A stretch of DNA of 64,000 bases, from positions 1 to 64,000 of the forward strand of contig CAMLIT010000006.1 in NCBI GenBank assembly GCA_946480295.1, written 5' to 3'. The notes beneath the pieces were generated by a model. It did not search any database, was not told the origin of the DNA, and saw nothing but the letters and a program-made list of their open reading frames with translations. The DNA is from an uncultured Gemmatimonadota bacterium (GTDB lineage Bacteria; Gemmatimonadota; Gemmatimonadetes; Gemmatimonadales; Gemmatimonadaceae). This document shows, piece after piece, positions 24,285 to 32,753 of this stretch; position 1 is the stretch's first letter, and each line of letters begins with the position of its first letter. The position numbers were made by a program, and so were the translations under genes.

Positions 24285-25220
24285 ATGGCACAGGATCGGG
24301 AAGTCGGCACGCTCGCCGAACTGTCGGCGCAGCTCGCGGCCGCCGTGGAGCGCGCGGCATCGTCCATCGTCTCCATCCACGCGCGGCGGCGCATCCCGTC
24401 GAGCGGCGTCGTCTGGCGCGACGACATCGTCGTCTCGGCGAGTCACACGGTGCGGCGCGATGGCGACGTGCCGGTGGTGCTCCCGGGCGGCGAGCGGGTC
24501 ACCGCGCGCGTCGTCGGCCGCGACGCCGGGACCGATCTCGTCGCAATGCGCCTGTCGACGACGGCGGCCGCCGCGGCGCCGAGGGCGACGACCGCCGACG
24601 CGCGGGTCGGCGCGCTCGTCCTCGCCGTCGGGCGACCCGGGCGCGACGTGTCGGCGAGCTTCGGCATCGTGAGCGCGGTGACGCGCGGCTGGCGCACGGA
24701 GCAGGGCCGGCGGCTCGACGGCCTCCTGCGCCTCGACGTCGCGGTCTACGACGGCTTCTCCGGCGGGCCGCTGGTGGATGCGTCGGGCGCCGTGCTCGGC
24801 ATCGACAACTCGGCGCTGGCGCGCGGCGGGGCGATGGCGCTCCCGGCGCGGATCGTCGACGAGGTGGTCGACGAATTGCTGCAGCGCGGGCACGTGCGGC
24901 GGCCGTTCATCGGCGTGGCCGTGCACCCGGTCGCGTTAGGCGCGGCCGCCGTGCAGCGGCACGGGCTCGGCGGCGACGCCGGGCTGGTGGTGCTGTCGAT
25001 CGCCGACGGGTCGCCCGCCGAGCGAGCGGGCCTCCTGCTCGGCGACGTGCTGGTCGCCGCCGACGGGCGCGCGCTCGGCGGCCCGGTGGATCTGCTCGAC
25101 GCGCTGGCGTCGTCGCGCGAGGGGCAGCCGGTGGAACTGACGTACCTGCGCGCCGGCGAGGTACGGCGCGCGTCCATCGTGCCGGTGGATCGCGAGGCCG
25201 GCGGAGGGAAGGGATCATGA
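24285..25220 (+). CDS. Trypsin-like serine protease with PDZ domain (HtrA/S1C type)
   Basis: This 311-aa protein starts at ATG 24285. The triad is visible: His54 in SASHTV, Asp84 in DAGTDLVAM and Ser159 in GFSGGPLVD. A PDZ domain covers about 215-305 (LVVLSIADGSPAERAGLLLGDVLVAADG). No signal peptide is evident, unlike most HtrA proteases, so it may act in the cytoplasm. The GNSGGP motif is GFSGGP here. It overlaps the next protease gene by ATGA. Confidence 0.92.
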   Translation: MAQDREVGTLAELSAQLAAAVERAASSIVSIHARRRIPSSGVVWRDDIVVSASHTVRRDGDVPVVLPGGERVTARVVGRDAGTDLVAMRLSTTAAAAAPRATTADARVGALVLAVGRPGRDVSASFGIVSAVTRGWRTEQGRRLDGLLRLDVAVYDGFSGGPLVDASGAVLGIDNSALARGGAMALPARIVDEVVDELLQRGHVRRPFIGVAVHPVALGAAAVQRHGLGGDAGLVVLSIADGSPAERAGLLLGDVLVAADGRALGGPVDLLDALASSREGQPVELTYLRAGEVRRASIVPVDREAGGGKGS

Positions 25221-25828
25221 GCGGCACGGCCGGGGCAGCGCGCCAGCTGTCGGGGGCCGCGTCCGATCTCGCCGCCCGCGTCAGGCGCGCGGTGGTCGAG
25301 GTGCGCAGCGGCGACGCGGGGAGCGGCGCCGGAATCATCTGGGGGACGTCCGGGTTGGTGGTGACGAACGCGCATTGCGTGCACGAGCGCGCGGGGGGGC
25401 CGCTGCGCGTCGCGGTGGACGACCGGAGCCACGCCACGCAGGCGATCGCGTTCGATCGGCGGCACGACCTGGCGCTGCTGGCGGCCCCGCCCTCGGTCGC
25501 GGCGGCCGCGGCGGCGCTGGAGCTGCGCGAGCCGGAGACGCTGCGGGCGGGCGAGCTGCTCTTCGCGCTCGGGCACCCGTACGGCGTCCACGACTCGCTG
25601 GCGATGGGCGTGCTGCACGCGGTGGCGCGTGACGCCGAGCGCGGCGCGCCGCGGTGGATCGTCGCCGACGTGCGGCTCGCGCCGGGAAACTCGGGCGGCC
25701 CGCTGGTGGACGCGGAGGGACGGCTGGTGGGGATCAACAGCATGATCGTGAACGGACTCGGTGTGGCGGTGCCGGCGAGCCTCGCGCGGCGCTTCGTCGA
25801 CTACGTGCTGGCCCGGCGGGCGGCCTGA
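25217..25828 (+). CDS. Trypsin-like serine protease without PDZ
   Basis: This 203-aa protein starts at the ATG that overlaps the previous stop codon. The triad is His53 in VVTNAHCV, Asp84 in RRHDLALL and Ser159 in PGNSGGPLVD. It ends right after the catalytic domain, so it lacks the PDZ of its partner. No signal peptide is seen. The pairing suggests a heteromeric or cascade function; a regulator gene follows 15 bases later. Confidence 0.92.
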   Translation: MSGTAGAARQLSGAASDLAARVRRAVVEVRSGDAGSGAGIIWGTSGLVVTNAHCVHERAGGPLRVAVDDRSHATQAIAFDRRHDLALLAAPPSVAAAAAALELREPETLRAGELLFALGHPYGVHDSLAMGVLHAVARDAERGAPRWIVADVRLAPGNSGGPLVDAEGRLVGINSMIVNGLGVAVPASLARRFVDYVLARRAA

Positions 25829-25843
25829 CGCCGTCGCCGGCCG

Positions 25844-26248
25844 ATGATGCGCATCGCGATCGTCGCCGCCTCCGAGGAGCTGCGCGCGCGGCTGGCCGCG
25901 GCCCTGCGGACGGACGCGTCGTTCGAGGTCGTCGCGACCGCCGCGTCAGTGGATGACGTCGGTGCGGGCGCCGAGGTCGTGCTCGTGGCGCGCGCCCCAC
26001 GCGCGGCGGCGACGGCGAGCGCGGCCCCGCGCGAGGATGGCACCATGCGCGCGGCGCTCACCAACCGCGAGCGCGAGATCCTCGCCCTGCTCGCCGACGG
26101 CCTGGGCAACAAGCAGATCGCGGCGCGCCTCGGGATCTCGGCGAACACCGTGAAGACCCATCTCGAGCTGCTGTTCGAGAAGCTGGCGGTGTCGTCGCGC
26201 GCCGAGGCGGTCGCCGCCGGGGTGAAGGGCGGGCTGCTGCTGCTGTAG
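25844..26248 (+). CDS. LuxR-type regulator with shortened receiver-like N-terminus
   Basis: This 134-aa protein has a C-terminal LuxR/GerE helix-turn-helix (about 69-130: LTNREREILALLADGLGNKQIAARLGISANTVKTHLELLFEKL). The first 55 residues (MRIAIVAASEELRARLAAALRTDASFEVVATA) look like the first two strands of a receiver, but the phosphoacceptor half is missing. It follows the two proteases closely and is likely co-transcribed. It may report protease activity or simply bind DNA without phosphorylation. Confidence 0.9.
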   Translation: MMRIAIVAASEELRARLAAALRTDASFEVVATAASVDDVGAGAEVVLVARAPRAAATASAAPREDGTMRAALTNREREILALLADGLGNKQIAARLGISANTVKTHLELLFEKLAVSSRAEAVAAGVKGGLLLL

Positions 26249-26276
26249 CGCGCCTCGTCAGGCACGCGTTGCGGAG

Positions 26277-26296
26277 GGGCGCCTCGTCAGGCGCCC
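26277..26296. terminator. Hairpin between convergent genes
   Basis: GGGCGCCT (26277-26284) and AGGCGCCC (26289-26296) form a perfect 8-bp stem with a 4-base loop CGTC. It lies at the end of the minus-strand oxidoreductase gene and after the LuxR gene. There is no T-run, so it may act as a pause or a bidirectional terminator aided by Rho. Its right arm is part of the over-represented 10-mer CTCGTCAGGC, and a second copy lies at 26254. Confidence 0.5.
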
Positions 26297-27300
26297 TGTC
26301 GCACCGTCGCGAGCATCCGGTCCATGACCCACGACGTGCGTGCAGCGGTCTCGCCGGTGCTCGGCGATCGGCCGCGGCCGTTCAGCTCGTCCACCACGAG
26401 CTGGATCAGTGGCTGCTGGATGTGCGGCGGGTTGTCGATGGCGAACTCGCTCCGCGCCGTCGGCGTCTCCAGCACGATCGGCGAGGCGTCGAAGGTGACG
26501 TACGAGATGCGTCCCCTGCTGCCGACGATCTCCGTGCGGTCCTGCTTCTCGAAGGTCGAGAAGCACCAGGTGCCGACGCCCTGCACGCCCGAGGCGAAGC
26601 GGAAGGCGCTGGTGACGATGTCCTCCGCCGGGTAGAGATGCGCCTGGTTCGACGCGATCGCGCGGACGTCGCAGATCGGCCCGAGGGCATCGTCGAGGAA
26701 GTCGAGCATGTGCGAGGCGAGATCGACGAACAGCCCGCCGCCCGCGATCTCCGGGCGCACCCGCCACGGGAGCGCGGCGGGATCGAGCACGTTCTTTCCC
26801 GCGGGCTCGCGGAGCGTGACGTTCACGAAGCGCACGTCGCCGATCGCGCCGGACCGGATCAGCTCCTTCACCTTGAGGAAGCGCGGCAGCGCGCGGCGGT
26901 AGTAGGCGACGAACAGGGGCACGCCGGCGGCGCGGCACGCGGCGATCATCGCCTCGCATTCCGCGTGGTTCAGCGCCATCGGCTTCTCGACGTACACCGG
27001 CTTGCCCGCCGCCGCGGCGCGCAGGGCGTACTCCATGTGCGACGAGGGTGGCGTGGCGACGTAGACGGCGTCGACCTCCGGATCGTGGATCAGCGCCTCC
27101 GCGTCGTCGTACCACTTCGGCACGCCGTGTCGCTCGGCGTAGTCGCGGGCGCGCGCGCCGTCGCGGCGCATCACGGCGATGAGGGCGGAGTCGCGGGCCT
27201 TCTGGAAGGCGGGGCCGCTCTTCACCTCGGTGACGTCGCCGCAGCCGATGATCCCCCAGCGGATGGTGCGGGAGGCGGAGGATGTGCCGGGGAGGGGCAT
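26287..27300 (-). CDS. Gfo/Idh/MocA-family oxidoreductase
   Basis: This 337-aa protein starts at the ATG at 27300; the open frame extends far upstream but that part is antisense to the MFS gene. IRWGIIGCGDVTEVKSGPAF is the Rossmann start, VYVATPPSSHMEYALRAAAAGKPVYVEKPMALNHAEC carries the EKP motif with the catalytic Lys, and GGGLFVDLASHMLDFL matches the family's active-site His region. It oxidises or reduces a sugar or inositol-like substrate with NAD(P). No signal peptide is present. Confidence 0.93.
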   Translation of the reverse strand: MPLPGTSSASRTIRWGIIGCGDVTEVKSGPAFQKARDSALIAVMRRDGARARDYAERHGVPKWYDDAEALIHDPEVDAVYVATPPSSHMEYALRAAAAGKPVYVEKPMALNHAECEAMIAACRAAGVPLFVAYYRRALPRFLKVKELIRSGAIGDVRFVNVTLREPAGKNVLDPAALPWRVRPEIAGGGLFVDLASHMLDFLDDALGPICDVRAIASNQAHLYPAEDIVTSAFRFASGVQGVGTWCFSTFEKQDRTEIVGSRGRISYVTFDASPIVLETPTARSEFAIDNPPHIQQPLIQLVVDELNGRGRSPSTGETAARTSWVMDRMLATVRQGA

Positions 27301-27360
27301 GGCGGGCGGGAGGCGGGAGGCGGGAGGCGGAAAGCGGAAAGCGGAAAGCGGAAAGCGGCG
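27301..27360. repeat. Heptanucleotide microsatellite
   Basis: Three copies of GGGAGGC (27308-27328) run into four copies of GCGGAAA (27327-27354), directly upstream of the oxidoreductase start codon. Similar GGAGGCG arrays lie at 44999-45020 and, on the other strand, 61092-61122. Length changes here could alter the spacing of that gene's promoter. Confidence 0.85.
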
Positions 27361-27465
27361 GCGCCGCCGCTGGCCGCCGGCCGGTCCGCACCATATGATA
27401 GCCGCTCGCCCCCGACCACGCCCCTGCCGCGCTGCGTCAGCCTGCCCTCCCGCCCCTGACCCCCC

Positions 27466-29133
27466 ATGCCGCACCGGACCGCTCGCGTCGACCGCATCAG
27501 CTTCCAGCACCCCGTCGCCTTCTGGGTCGGCACGATCGCCGTCGCCGTCGGCGTCCTCGCCCACGTGCCGGACTACGTGCACTCGGCGGGGATGCACTAC
27601 CACATGGCGGGGATGCCGATGTCCACGCTCATGCTCGTCGGCATGGCGCTCATCGTCGGCGGGCTGTGCGTGACGGGCTACGGCCTCGTGCCGATGGGCG
27701 AGCGCGCGACGCGGCAGGAGTCGACGCGGGCGCTCCACTTCCAGTCGATGGACGCGGCGCGGCTGACGCCCCTGCACTGGGGGATGCTGTTCGTGCTCGG
27801 GATCGCGCTCATCATCGACGTCATGAAGCCGGCGACGCTCGGCTTCGTGCTGCCGGGAATGAAGGGCGAGTACGGCCTGACGGGGACGCAGGTCGCCATG
27901 CTGCCGCTCTCGGGGCTCACCGGGACGACGGTGGGATCGCTGCTGTGGGGCGCGCTCGCCGACCGCATGGGACGGCGCGCCTCGATCCTGCTGGCGTCCG
28001 TGCTCTTCATGGGGACGTCGATCTGCGGCTTCATGCCGTCGTATGGCTGGAACATCTTCATGTGCTTCGTCATGGGCATCGCGGCGGGGGGGATGCTGCC
28101 GATCGTCTACGCGCTGATGGCGGAGTCGATCCCGGCGCGGCGGCGCGGCTGGCTGGTGGTGCTGCACGGCGGGATGGGCGCCGCCGGCGGCTACCTCGCG
28201 GCGGCGGGGCTCGCGGCGTGGCTCGAGCCGCACTTCACCTGGCGCATGCTCTGGATCTCCGGCCTGCCCACGGGGCTCGTGCTCCTCGTCCTGAATCGGT
28301 GGATCCCGGAATCGCCGCGCTACCTGCTGGAGCACGGCCGCGTGGACGACGCCGAAGCCGTGATGCGGCGCTACGGCATCGAGGTCACGCGCGCCGCGGA
28401 GGTCGTCGACGCTCCGGCGGGCGCACCGGTGCCGGCCGCTGCGCCGGCGCGTGCGCGGACGCGCGCCGGGATGGCGGCGCTCTTCCGCCGCCCCTTCCTC
28501 GCGCACACCCTGACCGTGATCGCGTACGGCTTGAGCTGGGGGCTCGTGAACTGGGGCTTCCTCACCTTCCTGCCGACGATCCTCCGCGACCGCGGCCTGT
28601 CCGCGGGTGCGGCGAGCCGGCTGCTCTTCCTCTCCGCGCTCGTCGCGGTGCCCGGGACGGTGCTCGTCGCGTACCTCTACGGGATGTGGAGCAGCCGGAA
28701 GAGCATGATCCTGTTCGCGGTCATGACGTGCGCCTCGCTCGGCACGTTCGCGGCGGTGGATCCCGGCGCTGGCGGCCGGCACGCCGCGCTGCTCATGCCC
28801 CTCGTCGTGCTGCTGCTGCTCGGGAGCGGGGGCATCATCTCGATGCTCTCGCCCTATACGGCCGAGGTGTATCCGACGCGGCTGCGGGGGACGGGGAGCG
28901 GGATCGCCGCGGGGAGCAGCAAGCTCGGAGGGATCGTGGCGCCGCCGCTTGCGGCGTGGGTGCTCGCCGTCGCGCCGGGGTTCACGGCGCTCGGTCTGAT
29001 CGCGGCGGCGCCGGTGGCGCTGTCGGCGCTGGTGCTGGTGGTGGCGGGGGTGGAGACGCGCGATCGCGGGCTGGAGGAGCTGACGACGGCGCCGGCGGGC
29101 GCCGCGATGCAGCTCCAGCGGGCGGACGCGTGA
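27466..29133 (+). CDS. MFS transporter with extra N-terminal membrane hairpin
   Basis: This 555-aa protein has a two-segment N-terminal hairpin (about 15-35 and 50-72) with a His-rich loop (HSAGMHYHMAGMPM). A standard 12-helix MFS body follows, with motif A GALADRMGRRASI, the sugar-porter-like PESPRYLLEHGR after helix 6, and ELSPYTAEVYPTRLRGTGSG-type sequence near helix 10. It is closest in pattern to the AAHS/SP-type symporters for aromatic acids or sugars. The His/Met-rich leader might bind metal. The gene is divergent from the oxidoreductase. Confidence 0.9.
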   Translation: MPHRTARVDRISFQHPVAFWVGTIAVAVGVLAHVPDYVHSAGMHYHMAGMPMSTLMLVGMALIVGGLCVTGYGLVPMGERATRQESTRALHFQSMDAARLTPLHWGMLFVLGIALIIDVMKPATLGFVLPGMKGEYGLTGTQVAMLPLSGLTGTTVGSLLWGALADRMGRRASILLASVLFMGTSICGFMPSYGWNIFMCFVMGIAAGGMLPIVYALMAESIPARRRGWLVVLHGGMGAAGGYLAAAGLAAWLEPHFTWRMLWISGLPTGLVLLVLNRWIPESPRYLLEHGRVDDAEAVMRRYGIEVTRAAEVVDAPAGAPVPAAAPARARTRAGMAALFRRPFLAHTLTVIAYGLSWGLVNWGFLTFLPTILRDRGLSAGAASRLLFLSALVAVPGTVLVAYLYGMWSSRKSMILFAVMTCASLGTFAAVDPGAGGRHAALLMPLVVLLLLGSGGIISMLSPYTAEVYPTRLRGTGSGIAAGSSKLGGIVAPPLAAWVLAVAPGFTALGLIAAAPVALSALVLVVAGVETRDRGLEELTTAPAGAAMQLQRADA

Positions 29134-29545
29134 GCGCGCGGCGGTGACGCGTGCGCGGATGCCGGGGTTGAGAGGGCGAGTACCGTAGCATCGCCGGGTG
29201 CGCGCGGTGCCGCGGGCGCGTGTGCAGGTGCGGGCGGAGGGGTGGGGGCGGGCGTGGTGAACAGGTCATCAGGTCTCTCTGGCTCGGGTCACCCCCGTCG
29301 AGCCGAACGAAGTTCCTTGCTTGCTCACCCTTGCGGGCCCTTTCCCTCGGAGTTATTTCGGGGGCGCTCCCACGAGCCGGTCCTCGCCCTCCGCGCCGAC
29401 ATGCGGGAACTCGCGCGCGCACTGTGAGTTCGGCAGGATCCGGCCTTTATCTGCATCGACGTCGTTTGGCGGTAGAAGTCGCGGCGCACCGGCTGGTGCG
29501 CCCCATGCAAGCCCCCCTCTACTCCACGCCGGAGGACAGCACCGT
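29134..29545. other. Leader region upstream of the SusC-like gene
   Basis: No gene is supported; the open frame of the SusC-like gene runs through part of it but lacks signal-peptide sense before ATG 29546. The stretch contains locally lower GC around 29280-29370 and a possible -10-like CTTTATCT near 29440-29450. A long leader is common for SusC-type genes. No riboswitch is recognised. Confidence 0.4.
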
Positions 29546-32500
29546 ATGGCGGCCGTCCGTCGTCTCATTCCCGCACTCGCCGGGATCCTGCTCTGCGCCG
29601 CACAGGCTGGCGCCCAGGGCACTGGAAGCATCAGGGGCCGAGTCGTCGACTCGGCGAGCAGCCAACCCCTCCCGAACGTCAGCGTCTCAGTCGCGGGGAC
29701 GAGACTTGGCGCCATCACACAGCTCGACGGGACCTTCGACATCGCCCGCGTCCCGGCCGGCTCCCACCAGCTCCAGGCGCGCCGCATCGGCTATCACGCG
29801 AGCACCATCACGGTGAGCGTGACCGACGGCGGCACGGCGACCGCGAACTTCACCCTCGCGCCCCAGCCCACGGTGCTGACCGAGATGGTCGCCACCGGGT
29901 ACGGCCAGCAGCGCCGCGAGGCGATCACCGGGTCGGTGGCCACCGTCGACGCGAGCAAGGCGAACGTCGGCGTCATCACGAACCCGACGCAGCTTATCCA
30001 GGGGCGCGCACCGGGCGTGGAGATGGTCCAGTCCAACGGTGAGCCGGGCGCCAACACCCAGGTCCGCATCCGCGGCGGCACGTCGATCAGCGCGAGCAAC
30101 GCGCCGCTCTACGTCATCGACGGGGTGCCGATCCAGAACGACGCGACCACCCCGGGCGCCGCGGGCGTCGGCTTCAACTCCGCCCTCGACCGCAACCCGC
30201 TCAACTCGATCAACCCCGAGGACATCGAGAACATCACGATCCTCAAGGACGCCTCGGCCACGGCGATCTACGGTAGCCGCGGCGCCAACGGCGTCATCCT
30301 GATCACGACCAAGCGCGGACAGCGGCAGTCGCAGGTCGAGTACGACACGTACCTCGGCGCCGCGACCCCGGAGAAGACCCTCGGGCTCGCGACGGGTGAT
30401 CAGTACGCGAACTTCGTGAAGACGTACGCCGACTCGCTCGGCGGCGCGGACGCGCTCAACGCCCTCGGCACGGTGGTGAACGGCCAGCGGGTCATCTCGA
30501 ACACCGACTGGGAGAGGGCGGTGATGCACACCGGCTTCTCGATGAACCACGACCTCGCCTTCACCGGCGGCTCCGCGCAGACGAAGTACCGGGCCTCGCT
30601 CAACTACTTCGACCAGGAGGGCGTCGTCCCGAACAGTGGGCTCAAGCGCTACCAGGCGCGCCTGAACGGGACGCACGACGCGCTGGACGCCCGGCTGCAC
30701 CTCGCGCTCAACCTCGCGGCGTCGCGCGTGAACAACGAGTACTCGCCGAACGAGAACGGCGGCGGCTTCACCGGCGGTCTGTTCACCAACATGGTCGTGT
30801 TCAACCCGACCAAGCCGGTGAAGAACGCGGACGGCACCTATTACGAGATCGGCACCGGCGCGCAGGACGTACGCAACCCGGTGGCGATGATCTACCAGCT
30901 CATGGACCGCTCGCCGGAGAATCGGATCATCGGCAACATGAGCGGCACGCTGGAGCTGATGCAGGGGCTCACCGCCCAGACGACCGTCGGCGCGGACAAC
31001 ACGAACGCGACCCGGGAGTCGTACGCCCCGCTCTCCAGCCCGATCGGCGCGGCCTACAGCGGCTACGCGCGGCAGGCCGAGCGCAGCCTGCAGAACCTCA
31101 CCTTCCAGCAGCTCCTCACCTACAACCCGCAGCTCGGGGCGAACCAGGAGCTCGAGGTCGTCGGCGGCTACGAGTACGTGAAGGACGACAACAAGGAGTT
31201 CGGCGCCGCGATGCAGGGGTTCATCACCGACCAGTACGCGTGGGACAACCTCAACGCCGGCACGACGCTGCCGGGCGGCTATCCGTACTCGTGGCACACC
31301 ACGAGCCTCCTCTCGTCGTTCTTCGGCCGCGTGAACTACGGCTGGAAGCAGCGCTACTACCTCACCGGCGTGCTGCGCCGCGACGGCTCGTCGCGCCTCG
31401 CGCCGGGGCACCAGTGGGAGGACTTCCCGGGCATCTCCGGGTCGTGGCGCATCAGCAACGAGAACTTCATGAGCTCCCGCCCGCTCGGCATCTCCACCCT
31501 CGCCCTGCGCCTCGGCTGGGGTAAGCAGGGGAACCAGGCGGTGGCGCCGTACCAGACGCAGCTCCTGCTCAAGTCGGACGCCGGCGCGCTCTATCCCTTC
31601 GGCGGCGTCATCACCGCCGGGCTGCACGCGGTGCAGGTCGGGAACCCGAACCTGAAGTGGGAGACGGCGACCCAGACGAACCTCGGCCTCGACTACGGCC
31701 TGCTGAACGACAAGATCACCGGGTCCATCGAGGTGTACCAGAAGAACACGAGCGACCTGCTGCTCGACCGCCCGGTGCCGCAGCCGGCGGTGGTGAGCTC
31801 GCGCATCGAGAACATCGGCAGCCTGCGCAACCGCGGCCTCGAGGCCTCGGCCGACATGCAGCTGTGGAGCGCGCCGAAGAAGTCCCTCACCGGTGGCCTC
31901 GTCCTCACTATCGAGCGGAACACGGTCACGAGCCTCGGCGACAACTCGGCGGCGTGCCTGGCCGATTCGACGACGACGAGCTTCCGCGCCGCGTCGAACG
32001 CGAAGTGCACGTTCATCGAGACCGGGTACGTGCAGGGGCAGGGGCAGTCCAATCAGTGGTCGCAGATCATCATGCGCGGCCAGCCGATCGGCACCTTCCT
32101 CGCGCCGAAGTTCGTCGGAGTGGCCAGCGCCTACGAGATCGTCGGCGGCGACACGCTCTGGGGACCGGGCCAGCAGCTCTTCGCCTGCACGGCGGCGACG
32201 CCCGGGTGCACGAACGGCCGGACGACGAGCCCCTCGGATGCCGACCGCCAGTTCATCGGATCGGCCAACCCGAGCTTCACGATCGGCCTGCGGAACAGCC
32301 TGACCTGGAACTCCTTCGACGCGAGCTGGCTGTGGCGCGGCGAGTTCGGGGGGAAGGTATTCAACAACACCGCGCTGGTGTACGAGACGAAGAGCGCGGC
32401 GAAGCAGGGGCGCAACTTCCTCGCGGGCGCGCTCAGCATGCCCGACAACATCTCCGAGCCGGCGAAGTACTCGTCGCGCTGGATCGAGGATCGCACCTTC

Positions 32501-32725
32501 GTGCGGCTGCAGAACCTGACGCTCGGTTACACGCTGCCGACGAGGCTCCTCGCGGGCCGCACGGCGCGGCTGTACGTGACCGGCGACAACCTGCTGCTCC
32601 TCACGAAGTACAAGGGCTACGACCCGGAGGTCTTCACCGATCTCGGCATCGCGTCGCGCGGCATCGACTACCTGACGTACCCGCCGACGCGCCGCTACAC
32701 GATCGGCCTCCGCACGCAGTTCTGA
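29546..32725 (+). CDS. SusC/RagA-type TonB-linked outer membrane protein
   Basis: This 1059-aa protein starts at ATG 29546 after GGAGGA, with a signal peptide to about residue 25. Domains in order are a carboxypeptidase-regulatory-like domain (about 28-108, GSIRGRVVDSASSQPLPNV), the plug (about 120-235, LYVIDGVPI, INPEDIENITILKDASATAIYG), and a beta-barrel ending RRYTIGLRTQF with a C-terminal Phe. It forms the channel of a SusCD nutrient importer powered by TonB. The SusD partner starts 28 bases later. The following sugar genes suggest an alpha-glucoside such as trehalose as cargo. Confidence 0.96.
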   Translation: MAAVRRLIPALAGILLCAAQAGAQGTGSIRGRVVDSASSQPLPNVSVSVAGTRLGAITQLDGTFDIARVPAGSHQLQARRIGYHASTITVSVTDGGTATANFTLAPQPTVLTEMVATGYGQQRREAITGSVATVDASKANVGVITNPTQLIQGRAPGVEMVQSNGEPGANTQVRIRGGTSISASNAPLYVIDGVPIQNDATTPGAAGVGFNSALDRNPLNSINPEDIENITILKDASATAIYGSRGANGVILITTKRGQRQSQVEYDTYLGAATPEKTLGLATGDQYANFVKTYADSLGGADALNALGTVVNGQRVISNTDWERAVMHTGFSMNHDLAFTGGSAQTKYRASLNYFDQEGVVPNSGLKRYQARLNGTHDALDARLHLALNLAASRVNNEYSPNENGGGFTGGLFTNMVVFNPTKPVKNADGTYYEIGTGAQDVRNPVAMIYQLMDRSPENRIIGNMSGTLELMQGLTAQTTVGADNTNATRESYAPLSSPIGAAYSGYARQAERSLQNLTFQQLLTYNPQLGANQELEVVGGYEYVKDDNKEFGAAMQGFITDQYAWDNLNAGTTLPGGYPYSWHTTSLLSSFFGRVNYGWKQRYYLTGVLRRDGSSRLAPGHQWEDFPGISGSWRISNENFMSSRPLGISTLALRLGWGKQGNQAVAPYQTQLLLKSDAGALYPFGGVITAGLHAVQVGNPNLKWETATQTNLGLDYGLLNDKITGSIEVYQKNTSDLLLDRPVPQPAVVSSRIENIGSLRNRGLEASADMQLWSAPKKSLTGGLVLTIERNTVTSLGDNSAACLADSTTTSFRAASNAKCTFIETGYVQGQGQSNQWSQIIMRGQPIGTFLAPKFVGVASAYEIVGGDTLWGPGQQLFACTAATPGCTNGRTTSPSDADRQFIGSANPSFTIGLRNSLTWNSFDASWLWRGEFGGKVFNNTALVYETKSAAKQGRNFLAGALSMPDNISEPAKYSSRWIEDRTFVRLQNLTLGYTLPTRLLAGRTARLYVTGDNLLLLTKYKGYDPEVFTDLGIASRGIDYLTYPPTRRYTIGLRTQF

Positions 32726-32753
32726 CGGCCCTCATACTCCAGGGATCACTGAC

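Noticed and set aside
20499..24926. A 1475-codon open frame on the minus strand
   Set aside because: It lies antisense to well-supported genes (HAD phosphatase, PQQ dehydrogenase), is Arg/Ala-rich, and shows no family motif; such frames are common in very GC-rich DNA.
27301..27360. CRISPR-like array
   Set aside because: Units are 7 bases with no spacers, which is a simple microsatellite.
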